DNA of 46,004 nt from Thermoleophilia bacterium (GCA_016650125.1 JAENWT010000019.1:1-46004); one strand, 5' to 3'; counted from the stretch's first letter, positions 1-7,834 are shown. Notes: a model not told the origin generated them from the letters alone. Made by a program: numbers and translations.

Positions 1-1
1 C

Positions 2-499
2 TTCATCCACCTTTCGGTCGTTTTCGGCGTAGCCGTCCTGGTGACCGGCGCGATCTGGGCCAAGGCCTCGTGGGGACACTGGTGGGTCTGGGACGAGCCG
101 ACCCTGGTCAGCTTCCTGATCGTCTTCCTCCTCTACTGCACGTACTACCCCTTCCGGTACGCGATCGAGGACCGCGACCGCCAGGCGCGTTACGCCTCGG
201 TCTTCGCGATCACGGCGGGGGCCTTCGTGCCGCTCAACTTCATGGCCGTGCGCATGGCCGAGAGCATCATCCACCCGCGGGTATTCGCCTCTGCGGAAGG
301 CAGCCTGCCCGGCTCGATGCTGTTCGCCTTCCTGGTCTGCCTGGCCGGCATCGGCCTGCTCTGGCTGACCCTGGTCAAGGTCGAGCTCGCCGGCAAGCAG
401 GCTTCCGGGCAGGTGTCCCGGCTGCGCCGCGCCCTTTCGCCCGACGGCGAGGGTGGCTCGGCCGGCGGCCGGATCGCTCCCGAGATGGAGGCGAGCTAG
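2..499 (+). CDS. ccmC: CcmC-type heme exporter / cytochrome c assembly protein, C-terminal part
   Basis: The reading frame is open from the left edge, so the N-terminus lies outside the window. The visible 165 residues hold the WWD signature of heme-handling proteins, a Trp-rich stretch reading WGHWWVWDEP, followed by at least two membrane segments with extracytoplasmic loops. CcmC/CcsA-family proteins move or present heme for attachment to cytochrome c at the outer face of the membrane. The last 35 residues are polar. The stop is directly followed by the ATG of a small CcmD-like gene and then hemA, so heme export and heme synthesis look co-transcribed. The family call is firm. CcmC rather than CcsA is favoured by the motif spacing and the CcmD-like neighbour. 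Confidence 0.88.
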   Translation, partial: FIHLSVVFGVAVLVTGAIWAKASWGHWWVWDEPTLVSFLIVFLLYCTYYPFRYAIEDRDRQARYASVFAITAGAFVPLNFMAVRMAESIIHPRVFASAEGSLPGSMLFAFLVCLAGIGLLWLTLVKVELAGKQASGQVSRLRRALSPDGEGGSAGGRIAPEMEAS

Positions 500-718
500 A
501 TGTTTGACAACGTCCCAAATGACGCCGCCGGGTACGTCATGGCGGCCTATATCTTCTTCCTGCTGATGGTCCTGATTTACATCGGCATCCTCGGCGCCAA
601 GTTCCAGCGGATCAGCCGCGAGATCGGCCAGTTGACCGACGAGGTCGAAGCCGGCAAGGTCGGCGTCAAGCCGCCAGCCGAACGGCCTGAGCCGGCCCGG
701 GAGGAGAGCAGTGTCTGA
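500..718 (+). CDS. CcmD-like small membrane protein
   Basis: A 72-residue protein with one hydrophobic helix (about residues 12-33), then a basic-acidic helix and a Pro/Glu tail. The size, the single N-terminal helix and the position right after ccmC fit CcmD, the small subunit that holds heme-loaded CcmC and CcmE together in system I cytochrome c maturation. The sequence is too short for a motif-based call, so the assignment rests on context. The ATG follows the ccmC stop with no gap and the 3' end overlaps the hemA start by 8 bases, which suggests translational coupling along the three genes. Confidence 0.7.
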   Translation: MFDNVPNDAAGYVMAAYIFFLLMVLIYIGILGAKFQRISREIGQLTDEVEAGKVGVKPPAERPEPAREESSV

Positions 719-2045
719 GCTGCTTGCCCTTGGCCTCTCCCACAAGACGGCTCCGCTGGAGCTGCGGGAACGGCTCGCCCTGACCGAAGGCCGCGCCGCC
801 GGCCTGATGGGGGAGCTGACCGACACCGACGACGTGCGCGAGGCGGCAATCATCTCGACCTGCAACCGCACCGAGCTCTACCTCGTGGTCGACGACTCGG
901 TCCAGGCTGAATCGGTAGCGCTCTCGTCCCTGTCCCGGGAGGCCGAGATCCGGCCGACCGAACTGATCAGCCACCTCTATTCACTGCGATCGAATGACGC
1001 CGCACGGCACCTCTACCAGGTGGCCGCCGGCCTTGATTCGATGATCCTCGGCGAGGCCGAGATCCAGGGCCAGGTCAAGCGTGCCTACGAACTGTCGCTG
1101 GTCGAAGGCGCCTCCGGTCCGATCCTCAACCGGCTCTTCCGAGGCGCGATCGCCGCCGGCGGCCGCGCCCGCAACGAAACCGCGATCAGCGAGAAGGGCG
1201 TGTCCGTTCCCTCGGTTGCGATCGAGCAGGCCCGCCGGGCGCTCGGCGACCTGAGCCGGCTGCACGCTGTGGTGATCGGCGCCGGCGACACAGCCGAACT
1301 GGTCGCCCGGGCACTGGTCCACCGGGGTACCGAGACCGTCTTCATCGCCAACCGCCACTACGACCGGGCGATCGGCCTGGCCGAGCGCTTCGGCGGCGAC
1401 GCGGTCCGGATCGACGACCTGCCGGCCCAGCTGGACGCGGCCGACATCGTGATCTCGGCGACCAACTCGCCCCACCACCTGGTCGGCAGCGACGAGCTCG
1501 CCGAGATCATGGCCGGACGGACGAAACGCCCGCTCTTCCTGGTCGACCTCGCGGTCCCGCGCGACATCGACCCCGGCTGCCGCGACATCGAAGGCGTGTC
1601 CCTCTCCGACGTCGACGACATCCAGAAGATCGTCGAACGCAATACGAGCGGCCGCCAGGCAGAGGCCCGGCTCGCCGAGCGCATAATCGAAGTCGAACTC
1701 GACCGGTTCGAGCGCTGGCTCGCTTCCCTCGAAGTGGTACCGACCGTGATCGCCCTGCGCGAGCGCTCGGACGAGATCGTGCGCCGTGTCATCGCCGAGA
1801 ATGACAACCGCTGGGAAGACCTCTCCGACTCCGACCGCCGCCGGGTGGAGACGATGGCCCGCGCGATCGCCAGCCGCATGCTTCACGAGCCGACCATGAA
1901 GCTCAAGGAATCGGCCGGGTCCGATGAGGCTTACGAAAACGTGAACACCCTGCGCGAGCTGTTCGGCCTCGATGTCGACACCTCGATCGAGGGCGATTCC
2001 GGCGCTTCGGTCACACCGATCCGCCAAAAATCAGAAGAGGGCTAG
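711..2045 (+). CDS. hemA: glutamyl-tRNA reductase
   Basis: Cytoplasmic enzyme that reduces glutamyl-tRNA(Glu) to glutamate-1-semialdehyde, the first committed step of C5-pathway tetrapyrrole synthesis. The 444 residues have the usual length. The catalytic domain carries STCNRTELY with the nucleophilic Cys51, His100 in the RHLYQVAAGLDSMILGE block, and GEAEIQGQVK near 114-123. The NADPH-binding Rossmann motif VIGAGDTAE is at about 188-196, and a helical dimerisation domain follows from about 310. The GTG start at 711 overlaps the upstream gene by 8 bases and follows a purine-rich GGAGAG site. hemC and the cobA-hemD fusion follow. hemB and hemL are not in the window. Confidence 0.97.
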   Translation: MSELLALGLSHKTAPLELRERLALTEGRAAGLMGELTDTDDVREAAIISTCNRTELYLVVDDSVQAESVALSSLSREAEIRPTELISHLYSLRSNDAARHLYQVAAGLDSMILGEAEIQGQVKRAYELSLVEGASGPILNRLFRGAIAAGGRARNETAISEKGVSVPSVAIEQARRALGDLSRLHAVVIGAGDTAELVARALVHRGTETVFIANRHYDRAIGLAERFGGDAVRIDDLPAQLDAADIVISATNSPHHLVGSDELAEIMAGRTKRPLFLVDLAVPRDIDPGCRDIEGVSLSDVDDIQKIVERNTSGRQAEARLAERIIEVELDRFERWLASLEVVPTVIALRERSDEIVRRVIAENDNRWEDLSDSDRRRVETMARAIASRMLHEPTMKLKESAGSDEAYENVNTLRELFGLDVDTSIEGDSGASVTPIRQKSEEG

Positions 2046-2050
2046 GCCTA

Positions 2051-2213
2051 GATGGCCGGACCCACGATTTCGCGGCGCCATGCACCCGGCGGGCGGCGCT
2101 GGGCGTCACCTGATGGCTCGAAGATGCCACCAGCATCCCCTTCGGCATCATGCAACGCCCATCATCCGCCCGCCACGCACCTGTCATCCACGAAAATCGT
2201 GGGACCGGCCATC
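2051..2213. repeat. 163-bp nearly fully self-complementary element between hemA and hemC
   Basis: The outer arms 2051-2072 and 2191-2213 are inverted repeats with one mismatch and one extra base over about 22 bp. Moving inward, the pairing continues: a 9-bp GC-rich match (near 2089-2097 and 2165-2173); 12 of 15 bases between 2101-2115 and 2146-2160; GATGGCTCGAAG (2112-2123) with CTTCGGCATC (2140-2149), which partly competes with the previous match; and an apical ATGC/GCAT hairpin around 2124-2136. Transcribed, it would fold into one long rod ending 2 bases before the hemC ATG, and it would pair the GGGA at 2201-2204, the only SD-like sequence there. It could be a MITE-like remnant or a structured leader. 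No coding ORF fits. Confidence 0.75.
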
Positions 2214-2215
2214 TG

Positions 2216-3076
2216 ATGCGCATCGCGACGCGGTCCAGCGCCCTCGCGCTGGCGCAGTCAGGAATCGTTGCCGATCAGCTGGGAGGCGCCGAGCTGATCA
2301 AGGCCGAGACGGATACCACGGCCGACGACAAGGAGCGCTTCGTCCGCGGCGTCGAGCGGGCCGTGCTGGACGGCGAGGCCGAGGCCGGCGTGCATTCGGC
2401 CAAGGACCTGCCCGGCGTGATGACTTCCGGCCTGGTGATCGCCGCGGTCCCGGACCGCGAGGACCCGCGCGACGCCTGGATCGGCCCGGGGACGAGCCTT
2501 GACGACGTGCCGGAAGGCGCCCGCGTCGGCACGGTCAGCCTGCGCCGCCGGGCCCAGCTCCTGGCGATCCGGCCGGACCTCGAGCCGGTCGCGCTCGAAG
2601 GCAACGTCGACACCCGCCTGCGAAAGCTGGAGGCGGGGGAAGCCGACGCGATCATCCTGGCCGTCGCCGGACTGAACCGGCTGGACCGCGCCGACCAGAT
2701 CTCCTTCGCCATTCCCCTTGGACAGATGACGCCGGCCGCCGGGCAAGGCGCGCTGGTCGTCCAGTCGAAGGCCGGCGACGACGAAGGCTTCCGGCAGATC
2801 AACGACCTCAAGAGTGAATGCGAACTCCTGGCCGAGCGGGCGGCGGTTGTCGGGCTCGGTGCGGATTGTTCGAGCCCGGTCGGCATCCACGCCCGCCACG
2901 AGGGCGAGCGCCTGGTGGTCGAAGGATTCGCCGGCCTGGCCGACGGCTCGGCCTGGGTCCGGGACCGGCTCGAAGGTGACCCTGCCCATCCGGAGACGGT
3001 CGGCACCGAGCTGGCGCGACGCATGTCCGTGGCCGGTGCCACAGAGATCCTTGAAACGGCGGCCGCGGCCGGATGA
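2216..3076 (+). CDS. hemC: hydroxymethylbilane synthase (porphobilinogen deaminase)
   Basis: Polymerises four porphobilinogens into hydroxymethylbilane. The ATG at 2216 was chosen because the family N-terminus (RIATRSSALAL) starts directly after it; an upstream in-frame start would fall inside the hairpin element. Seen: HSAKD with catalytic Asp64, EDPRDA at 82-87, the phosphate-binding SLRRR at 108-112, AVAGLNRL, and the dipyrromethane cofactor Cys218 in GADCSSPVG. At 286 residues it is short. The segment that in E. coli holds the mobile loop with Lys55 and GGKGLF is largely missing. The Arg of the family RGNV motif (E. coli Arg149) is Glu128 here (LEGNVDTRL). The 3' end overlaps cobA-hemD as ATGA. 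Confidence 0.93.
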   Translation: MRIATRSSALALAQSGIVADQLGGAELIKAETDTTADDKERFVRGVERAVLDGEAEAGVHSAKDLPGVMTSGLVIAAVPDREDPRDAWIGPGTSLDDVPEGARVGTVSLRRRAQLLAIRPDLEPVALEGNVDTRLRKLEAGEADAIILAVAGLNRLDRADQISFAIPLGQMTPAAGQGALVVQSKAGDDEGFRQINDLKSECELLAERAAVVGLGADCSSPVGIHARHEGERLVVEGFAGLADGSAWVRDRLEGDPAHPETVGTELARRMSVAGATEILETAAAAG

Positions 3077-4593
3077 GCGAGTCGGCCGGAATGGTCTACC
3101 TCGTCGGCGCCGGGCCGGGTGACCCGGGCCTGATGACGGCGCGGGCCCTTGAGCTGATCGGCATCGCCGACGTCATCTACTACGACCGGCTGATCCCGCC
3201 GACCGCGCTCGACGGTGCCCGGGAGGACGCCGAGCTGGTCTACGTCGGAAAGCAGCCCGGGGTGCCGAGCGTGCCGCAGGAGGAGATCGTCGAAAAGCTG
3301 ATCGAGAGCGGGCGCAAGGGCCTGAAAGTCGTCCGGCTCAAGGGCGGCGACCCGTATCTCTTCGGCCGCGGCGCCGAAGAGGCGGAAGGGCTGAAAGCGG
3401 CGGGTCTCGGCTTCGAGGTGGTCCCGGGCGTGACCGCCGGCATCGCCGCCACCGCCTACGCCGGCATCCCGGTGACCCATCGCGACGATGCGTCGGCGGT
3501 GGCCTTCGTGACCGGGCATGAAGATCCGGCCAAACCGGAGACGGCACTCGACTGGCCGGCGCTCGCTTCTTTCCCCGGCACCCTCGTCTTCTACATGGGT
3601 GTCAAGCGCCTCGCCCAGAACGCGGCGGCCCTGATCGAGGGTGGCCGGCCGGCCGATCAGCCGGCGGCGGCGATCCAGCAGGGCACGACCCCGCACCAGC
3701 GGGCCGTCACCGCGACCCTGGCCACGATCGCCGAGCGTGTCGCCGAAGCCGAGATCAAGGCGCCGGCTCTGATCGTGATTGGTGAGGTCGCCCGTCACCG
3801 CGAGAACCTCTCCTGGTTCGAGGACCGCCCGCTGTTCGGCCGAAAGGTCGTGGTCACCCGGGCCCGCGCCCAGGCCAGCGGCCTCAGTAGTCGCCTCCGT
3901 GGGCTGGGGGCCGAGGTGATCGAGCTGCCGGCGATCCGCATTGAACCGATCTCCGGCGGGGACGAACGCATCAGCCAGGCTTTCGACCGCTTCCTCGAAG
4001 ACATGTACGACCTGATCTGCTTCACCTCAGCCAATGGCGTGGACTGCTTCTTCGACCTGCTGGAGGAGGCGAAGATGGACGCGCGTGACCTCGCCGGCAT
4101 CGAGATCGCCGTGATCGGACCCGGCACCAACCGGGCCCTGGCCGAGCACGGCATCAAGGCCGACTACATCCCGGAGCGGTTCGTTGCCGAAGGGCTGCTC
4201 GAAGAACTGGAGTCAGTCAACTTCGACGGCAAGGGAGTACTGATCGCGCGGGCCGAAGAAGCGCGGGAGCTGTTGCCGGAGACCCTGCGTGACCGCAACG
4301 CCGCCGTGGTCGACGTGATGCCGCTTTACCGGACGGTCGCCGAAGCCCCGGAGCCGGCCGCCCTCGAAGCCGCCGCCTCGGCCGAGTATGTGACCTTCAC
4401 TTCGGCTTCAACCGTGAATCGCCTGATCGAAGTGATGCCGGACGGGCTGCCGGCCGGAGCGAAGCTGGTCTCGATCGGCCCGATCACCTCTGAGGCCGCG
4501 CGCGAGGCCGGGCTCGAAGTGGCGATCGAAGCAACCCGCCACGACATCGACGGGTTGCTCGAAGCCTTGCTGGACGATCTAGCCGCCGGTTGA
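3073..4593 (+). CDS. cobA-hemD: uroporphyrinogen-III C-methyltransferase / uroporphyrinogen-III synthase fusion
   Basis: A 506-residue bifunctional protein. Residues 1 to about 245 are a SAM-dependent methyltransferase of the CobA/SUMT family: GAGPGDPGL at 12-20, KGGDPYLFGRG at 90-100, then the PGVTAGIAATAYAGIPVTHR block. Residues from about 255 to the end are a HemD domain with its two alternating lobes. The HemD half cyclises hydroxymethylbilane to uroporphyrinogen III; the CobA half methylates it to precorrin-2 for siroheme or cobalamin. The ATG overlaps the hemC stop, so translation is coupled. The fusion is known in Actinobacteria and Firmicutes. The last 15 bases overlap the convergent secreted-protein gene. 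Confidence 0.95.
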   Translation: MSESAGMVYLVGAGPGDPGLMTARALELIGIADVIYYDRLIPPTALDGAREDAELVYVGKQPGVPSVPQEEIVEKLIESGRKGLKVVRLKGGDPYLFGRGAEEAEGLKAAGLGFEVVPGVTAGIAATAYAGIPVTHRDDASAVAFVTGHEDPAKPETALDWPALASFPGTLVFYMGVKRLAQNAAALIEGGRPADQPAAAIQQGTTPHQRAVTATLATIAERVAEAEIKAPALIVIGEVARHRENLSWFEDRPLFGRKVVVTRARAQASGLSSRLRGLGAEVIELPAIRIEPISGGDERISQAFDRFLEDMYDLICFTSANGVDCFFDLLEEAKMDARDLAGIEIAVIGPGTNRALAEHGIKADYIPERFVAEGLLEELESVNFDGKGVLIARAEEARELLPETLRDRNAAVVDVMPLYRTVAEAPEPAALEAAASAEYVTFTSASTVNRLIEVMPDGLPAGAKLVSIGPITSEAAREAGLEVAIEATRHDIDGLLEALLDDLAAG

Positions 4594-5073
4594 CCAGACC
4601 GCCTTGGTGTAGTGGACTTTGGCGGTGCAGCCGTCGGCCTTGAGTGTGGCCCTGAAGGCCGCTTTGTTCCTGCTCTTGAAATGGCCGGTCACCGTGCCCC
4701 TGAGCCCGGGATTGAACCGTGACCTCTTGTTCTTGACGGTGAAACTGTTCTTCCGGTCCGGCTTCGTCTTCTTCTTCGTATCGAACACCATGCTGATGTA
4801 ACCGTTGGCTTCGATGAAGCCGGCGGGCACACACTTCCTGCCGTTCCTGGTCTTGAACCTGACGTTGAAGCCCGCGCCGAACACTTTGCCGTTGGCCGTC
4901 TGGATGTATCCGTTGCCCGGCGCCCTGACACTCGTCGCGTCGTAATACACACCGGTCTTCGGCTTGATCCTGGCGTCGGCCATGGAGGCCGGGATCAGGA
5001 CCGCGGCCAGGGCCACGACCACCAGCGTCCAGAATGCGGAGCGGTTGCCACCCTTCCCAAATCGATCGATCAT
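4579..5073 (-). CDS. secreted protein of unknown function
   Basis: A 164-residue protein. The ATG at 5073 is preceded by a clear AGGGGAG site, and the start gives a clean signal peptide: a short basic N-region, a hydrophobic stretch to about residue 30 and an ASMADA cleavage site. The mature part is rich in Lys, Gly, Thr and aromatic residues in alternating patterns, with two well-spaced Cys, suggesting a small all-beta domain. I do not recognise a named family, although similar basic secreted beta proteins are frequent in Solirubrobacterales as I recall them. A good promoter lies upstream at 5105-5134. The gene faces, and overlaps by 15 bases, the cobA-hemD gene. Confidence 0.8.
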   Translation of the reverse strand: MIDRFGKGGNRSAFWTLVVVALAAVLIPASMADARIKPKTGVYYDATSVRAPGNGYIQTANGKVFGAGFNVRFKTRNGRKCVPAGFIEANGYISMVFDTKKKTKPDRKNSFTVKNKRSRFNPGLRGTVTGHFKSRNKAAFRATLKADGCTAKVHYTKAVWSTGG

Positions 5074-5104
5074 GAAAATCTCCCCTGCTCGAAGTTTCGC
5101 GTTG

Positions 5105-5134
5105 ACTATACGGCGAGTCCCGGGTCCCTGTCCA
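5105..5134 (-). promoter_or_regulatory. promoter of the secreted-protein gene
   Basis: On the minus strand, TGGACA (5134-5129), an 18-bp spacer and TATAGT (5110-5105) make a near-consensus vegetative promoter. Transcription would begin near 5098, giving a leader of about 25 bases that holds the AGGGGAG ribosome-binding site. Confidence 0.65.
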
Positions 5135-5136
5135 GC

Positions 5137-5142
5137 TAGGAT
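5137..5142 (+). promoter_or_regulatory. -10 box of birA, leaderless spacing
   Basis: TAGGAT ends six bases before the birA ATG, so a transcript would begin on the start codon. The same bases could also act as a weak AGGA ribosome-binding site. Confidence 0.5.
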
Positions 5143-5148
5143 CCGGCG

Positions 5149-5850
5149 ATGCTGATTGGTCGGCCCCATCTCCACTTCCGCTCGATCGGCTCGACCAACA
5201 CCGAGGCCCGACGACTGGCCGAGGCCGGTGCCGGGTCTGGAGCCCTGGTCACCAGCGAAGGGCAGACCGGTGGCCGCGGCCGTCAGGGACGTCCCTGGTT
5301 GTCGCCGGCCGGAGCGCTCGCCTATTCAGTGGTGCTGCGGCGGTCGGTCGAAGTCCCGAGCACCTTGCCGCTCCAGGTCGGCGTGACCGTCTGCGAGGCG
5401 ATCGAGTCGCTCGGGGTCGAACGGGCCCAGATCAAGTGGCCGAACGACGTCTGGATCGAGGGACGCAAGGTGGCCGGCATTCTGGTCGAGGCAAGTCCTC
5501 AGGACGGCTGGGCGGTGATCGGGATCGGGCTCAACGTCGCGGTCCCACAGGAGGAGTTCCCGGACGATGTCCGTGAGCGGGCGGCGTCGGTTGATCACGG
5601 GGCTACCATCCCGGCGGCGATCATCGCGCTCAACGAGAGCCTCGGCCGTCGGCTCGACTCACCGGTCTCCGAAACCCTGAAGGAGTTTTCCGCCCGTGAC
5701 GCGTTGCTCGGCAGGCGGGTGAGCTGGCAGGACGGCAACGGCACCGCGGCCGGCATCGACCGCGAGGGCAACCTGCTCGTGGAGAGCCCGGTCGGCTGCC
5801 TGTCATCGCTGAACGCGGGGGAGGTGCACCTCGATGTCGCGACTGACTGA
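5149..5850 (+). CDS. birA: biotin--[acetyl-CoA-carboxylase] ligase
   Basis: A 233-residue ligase that makes biotinyl-AMP and transfers biotin to a lysine of acyl-CoA carboxylase carrier domains. Seen: the biotin/ATP loop [10 protein letters not shown] at 41-50, [19 protein letters not shown] at 96-114 with the conserved Lys107, and a small C-terminal SH3-like domain. There is no N-terminal helix-turn-helix, so it is a monofunctional group I enzyme and not a repressor. The gene ends inside the start of the next gene (16-bp overlap). Confidence 0.95.
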   Translation: MLIGRPHLHFRSIGSTNTEARRLAEAGAGSGALVTSEGQTGGRGRQGRPWLSPAGALAYSVVLRRSVEVPSTLPLQVGVTVCEAIESLGVERAQIKWPNDVWIEGRKVAGILVEASPQDGWAVIGIGLNVAVPQEEFPDDVRERAASVDHGATIPAAIIALNESLGRRLDSPVSETLKEFSARDALLGRRVSWQDGNGTAAGIDREGNLLVESPVGCLSSLNAGEVHLDVATD

Positions 5851-6409
5851 TTCCAGCGTCGACCTCTCTCGCACGGGCGTGATCTGGCTCGAAGGCCAGG
5901 CGATTCCGGTGGAGCCGACCGGCACGGGCAAAGCGGTCGCGAGGCTGGTTGAGGGGCACGAGAGGCCGGTGGTCGCGGCAGAATTCGGTCAGCTGGTCTT
6001 CGAAGAGCCAGACCCCGGCGTGCTGTCGGTTGGCGGCGCCAGGAAGCAGGTCTTTAGAGCGATCGACCGCTGGTACCGGCGTGAAGCCCGGGAGCGGATC
6101 GGCCAGGTGGCGGCCGAAGAGGCGGAGCGGCTCGACCTCCATCCCGGCAGGATCTCGATCCGCGACCAGAAGACGAGGTGGGGATCGTGCTCGACCTCGG
6201 GCACGCTCTCTTTCAACTGGCGGCTGGTGATCGGTCCCCATCACGCCCTCCGGTACGTGGTCGTCCACGAACTGATCCACATCCGCCACCACGATCACTC
6301 CCGGAGGTTCTGGGCGGCACTCGCCGAAGCCCTGCCCGACTGGAAGTACTCGGCGACGTGGCTGCGGGCAAACGAACGCGCCCTGACCGCCTACCGGCCC
6401 CGGCTCTGA
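5834..6409 (+). CDS. YgjP/DUF45-type zinc metallopeptidase
   Basis: A 191-residue protein with the zinc-binding HELIH at 145-149 and a third ligand candidate His155 in HDHSRRFW, preceded by the family block [18 protein letters not shown] at about 114-131. This matches the YgjP-like (M48-related, formerly DUF45) peptidases, small cytoplasmic enzymes sometimes linked to restriction systems but common as stand-alone genes. The first 60 residues are a variable beta-rich region. It overlaps birA by 16 bases and is probably co-transcribed with it. No restriction genes are nearby. The substrate is unknown. Confidence 0.88.
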   Translation: MSRLTDSSVDLSRTGVIWLEGQAIPVEPTGTGKAVARLVEGHERPVVAAEFGQLVFEEPDPGVLSVGGARKQVFRAIDRWYRREARERIGQVAAEEAERLDLHPGRISIRDQKTRWGSCSTSGTLSFNWRLVIGPHHALRYVVVHELIHIRHHDHSRRFWAALAEALPDWKYSATWLRANERALTAYRPRL

Positions 6410-6437
6410 CTGAACCACCACGGATCCCGCGGCCAGA

Positions 6438-6482
6438 ACTGGCAATGAAAGTAGGCGTATATCCGCGACTTTCATTGCCAGT
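6438..6482. promoter_or_regulatory. perfect 15-bp palindrome over the -35 box of the serine hydrolase gene
   Basis: Arms 6438-6452 and 6468-6482 are exact reverse complements (ACTGGCAATGAAAGT) separated by 15 bases. The right arm contains TTGCCA, the -35 box of the downstream promoter. This suggests an operator. The arm core and loop also resemble the hairpins at 30.9-31.05 kb. It could instead end birA/ygjP transcripts, but there is no T-run. Confidence 0.55.
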
Positions 6483-6504
6483 CCTGTGTTAGGCCAAATA
6501 TGGT
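6475..6504 (+). promoter_or_regulatory. promoter of the serine hydrolase gene
   Basis: TTGCCA (6475-6480), 18-bp spacer, TATGGT (6499-6504). The -10 box ends seven bases before the ATG at 6512, which argues for that start and for a leaderless transcript. Confidence 0.6.
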
Positions 6505-6511
6505 CCTGCCA

Positions 6512-7681
6512 ATGAATCCGCCACTGAAGCCTCGTGTTCTGTCCTGCCTGGTGGCGATTGCCGCCCTGGTCATCGGTGGGTCGGTCGTGACTTCGACTGC
6601 CACCGCGAGCCAGGCGACGAGGAAGGCCCTGGTCAAGTCGATCGACGACGTCCTGGCCGTCAAGAACTCCCCTCCCGGAATCTCCGTGTTGGTGACCGGC
6701 AACGGGCGCACCCAGTTCTTCGCCCGCGGTAAGGGCAACCTCGCTACCGGCGCGGCCCCGAAGCTGAACGAGCACTTCCGCATCGCCAGCGTGGCCAAGG
6801 CTTTCAGTGGCGCCGTCGCGCTCTCGCTGGTCAGGAAGGGCAAGTTGAAGCTCAGCGACACGATCGGCAAGCTCCTCCCGGGCAAACTGCCGAAGGCAAA
6901 CAGGGTCACTCTGCGCCAGGCGCTCCATCACACCGGCGGACTGCCCGACTACATCAAGAACGACAACTTCCGCAAGGACTTCGGGTCCAACCTCAAGCGG
7001 TACTTCTCGCCGCAGCAGATCATCCGGTACGTCAAGAACACGAAGCTGACCCACAGGCCGGGAAGCACGTACGAGTATTCCGACACAGACAACATCGTGG
7101 TCGGACTGATGGCCGAGAAGGCCACCGGGGTCTCCTACAAGCGGTTGCTCAAGCGCGAGGTCTACAGGCAGCTCAACCTCACCCGCACCTCACTTCCGAG
7201 CGTCATCGCCATGCCCAGGCCGTTCATTCGAGGCTACGACATCGATCCACCGAACCCGCCGAACGACATCTCCGAGTTCGTCAACCCTTCGAGCGCCTGG
7301 GCGTCGGGCGCCATCGTCTCGACCCTGCCTGACCTCGGCCGTTTCTTCCGGGGTTACGTCGGCGGCAAGCTTTTCGGCAAGAACCTGAAGCACGCGCAGC
7401 GCAGGTGGACCCTCGGCGAGTCGCAGCCGCCCGGACCGGGCAGGAATGAAGCCGGCCTGGGCCTCTTCCGCTACACCTCGAAGTGCGGCGTCGTCTACGG
7501 CCACAGCGGCTCGTTCCCCGGTTACCGAACCTTCGCGGCTTCGAGTGCCGACGGAAAGCGCTCGATCGCCTACATGGTCAACATCCAGGTCACCCCGAAA
7601 TCGGATTTCCCCAACGGCAAGAAGATCTCAGCCCTGATCCGCAAGTCATACGTACAAGCGGTCTGCCACGCCTTTGGATAG
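6512..7681 (+). CDS. exported serine hydrolase, beta-lactamase / DD-peptidase family
   Basis: A 389-residue protein with a signal peptide of about 33 residues (hydrophobic VLSCLVAIAALVIGG, then an Ala/Ser/Thr region). The class C beta-lactamase/DD-carboxypeptidase fold is shown by SVAK (Ser93-Lys96), a YSDTDN block in the place of YxN, and HSGSFPGY near the C-terminus in the place of KTG. Such proteins cleave D-Ala-D-Ala, beta-lactams, esters or D-amino peptides, and the exact substrate cannot be read from sequence. I chose the ATG at 6512 over 6500 because the promoter spacing fits it. The gene stands alone between two inverted-repeat elements. Confidence 0.9.
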   Translation: MNPPLKPRVLSCLVAIAALVIGGSVVTSTATASQATRKALVKSIDDVLAVKNSPPGISVLVTGNGRTQFFARGKGNLATGAAPKLNEHFRIASVAKAFSGAVALSLVRKGKLKLSDTIGKLLPGKLPKANRVTLRQALHHTGGLPDYIKNDNFRKDFGSNLKRYFSPQQIIRYVKNTKLTHRPGSTYEYSDTDNIVVGLMAEKATGVSYKRLLKREVYRQLNLTRTSLPSVIAMPRPFIRGYDIDPPNPPNDISEFVNPSSAWASGAIVSTLPDLGRFFRGYVGGKLFGKNLKHAQRRWTLGESQPPGPGRNEAGLGLFRYTSKCGVVYGHSGSFPGYRTFAASSADGKRSIAYMVNIQVTPKSDFPNGKKISALIRKSYVQAVCHAFG

Positions 7682-7700
7682 GTGCGTCGGGCTTGGGTGT

Positions 7701-7809
7701 GGCGCGGGCATCCCTGTCCAGGTGCCTCGCTGTTGGATCAACCTGGGCGCAGCGCGAACGATTTCTCGTCCCGTCGACTAACCGCATCCTGGACAGGGAT
7801 GCCCGCGCC
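7701..7809. repeat. 109-bp element with perfect 22-bp terminal inverted repeats
   Basis: Bases 7701-7722 and 7788-7809 are exact reverse complements over 22 bp (GGCGCGGGCATCCCTGTCCAGG), with 65 bases between them. It lies between two convergent genes, where a terminator is expected, but the large loop and absence of T-runs fit a MITE- or REP-like non-autonomous element better. No flanking target-site duplication is obvious. No second copy is seen in the window. Confidence 0.7.
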
Positions 7810-7834
7810 GCGCCCCACGGCAATCCGATTCGTC

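Noticed and set aside
981-2027. 348-codon open frame opposite hemA
   Set aside because: It is antisense to hemA, which has every family motif; it is a shadow caused by GC-rich third positions.
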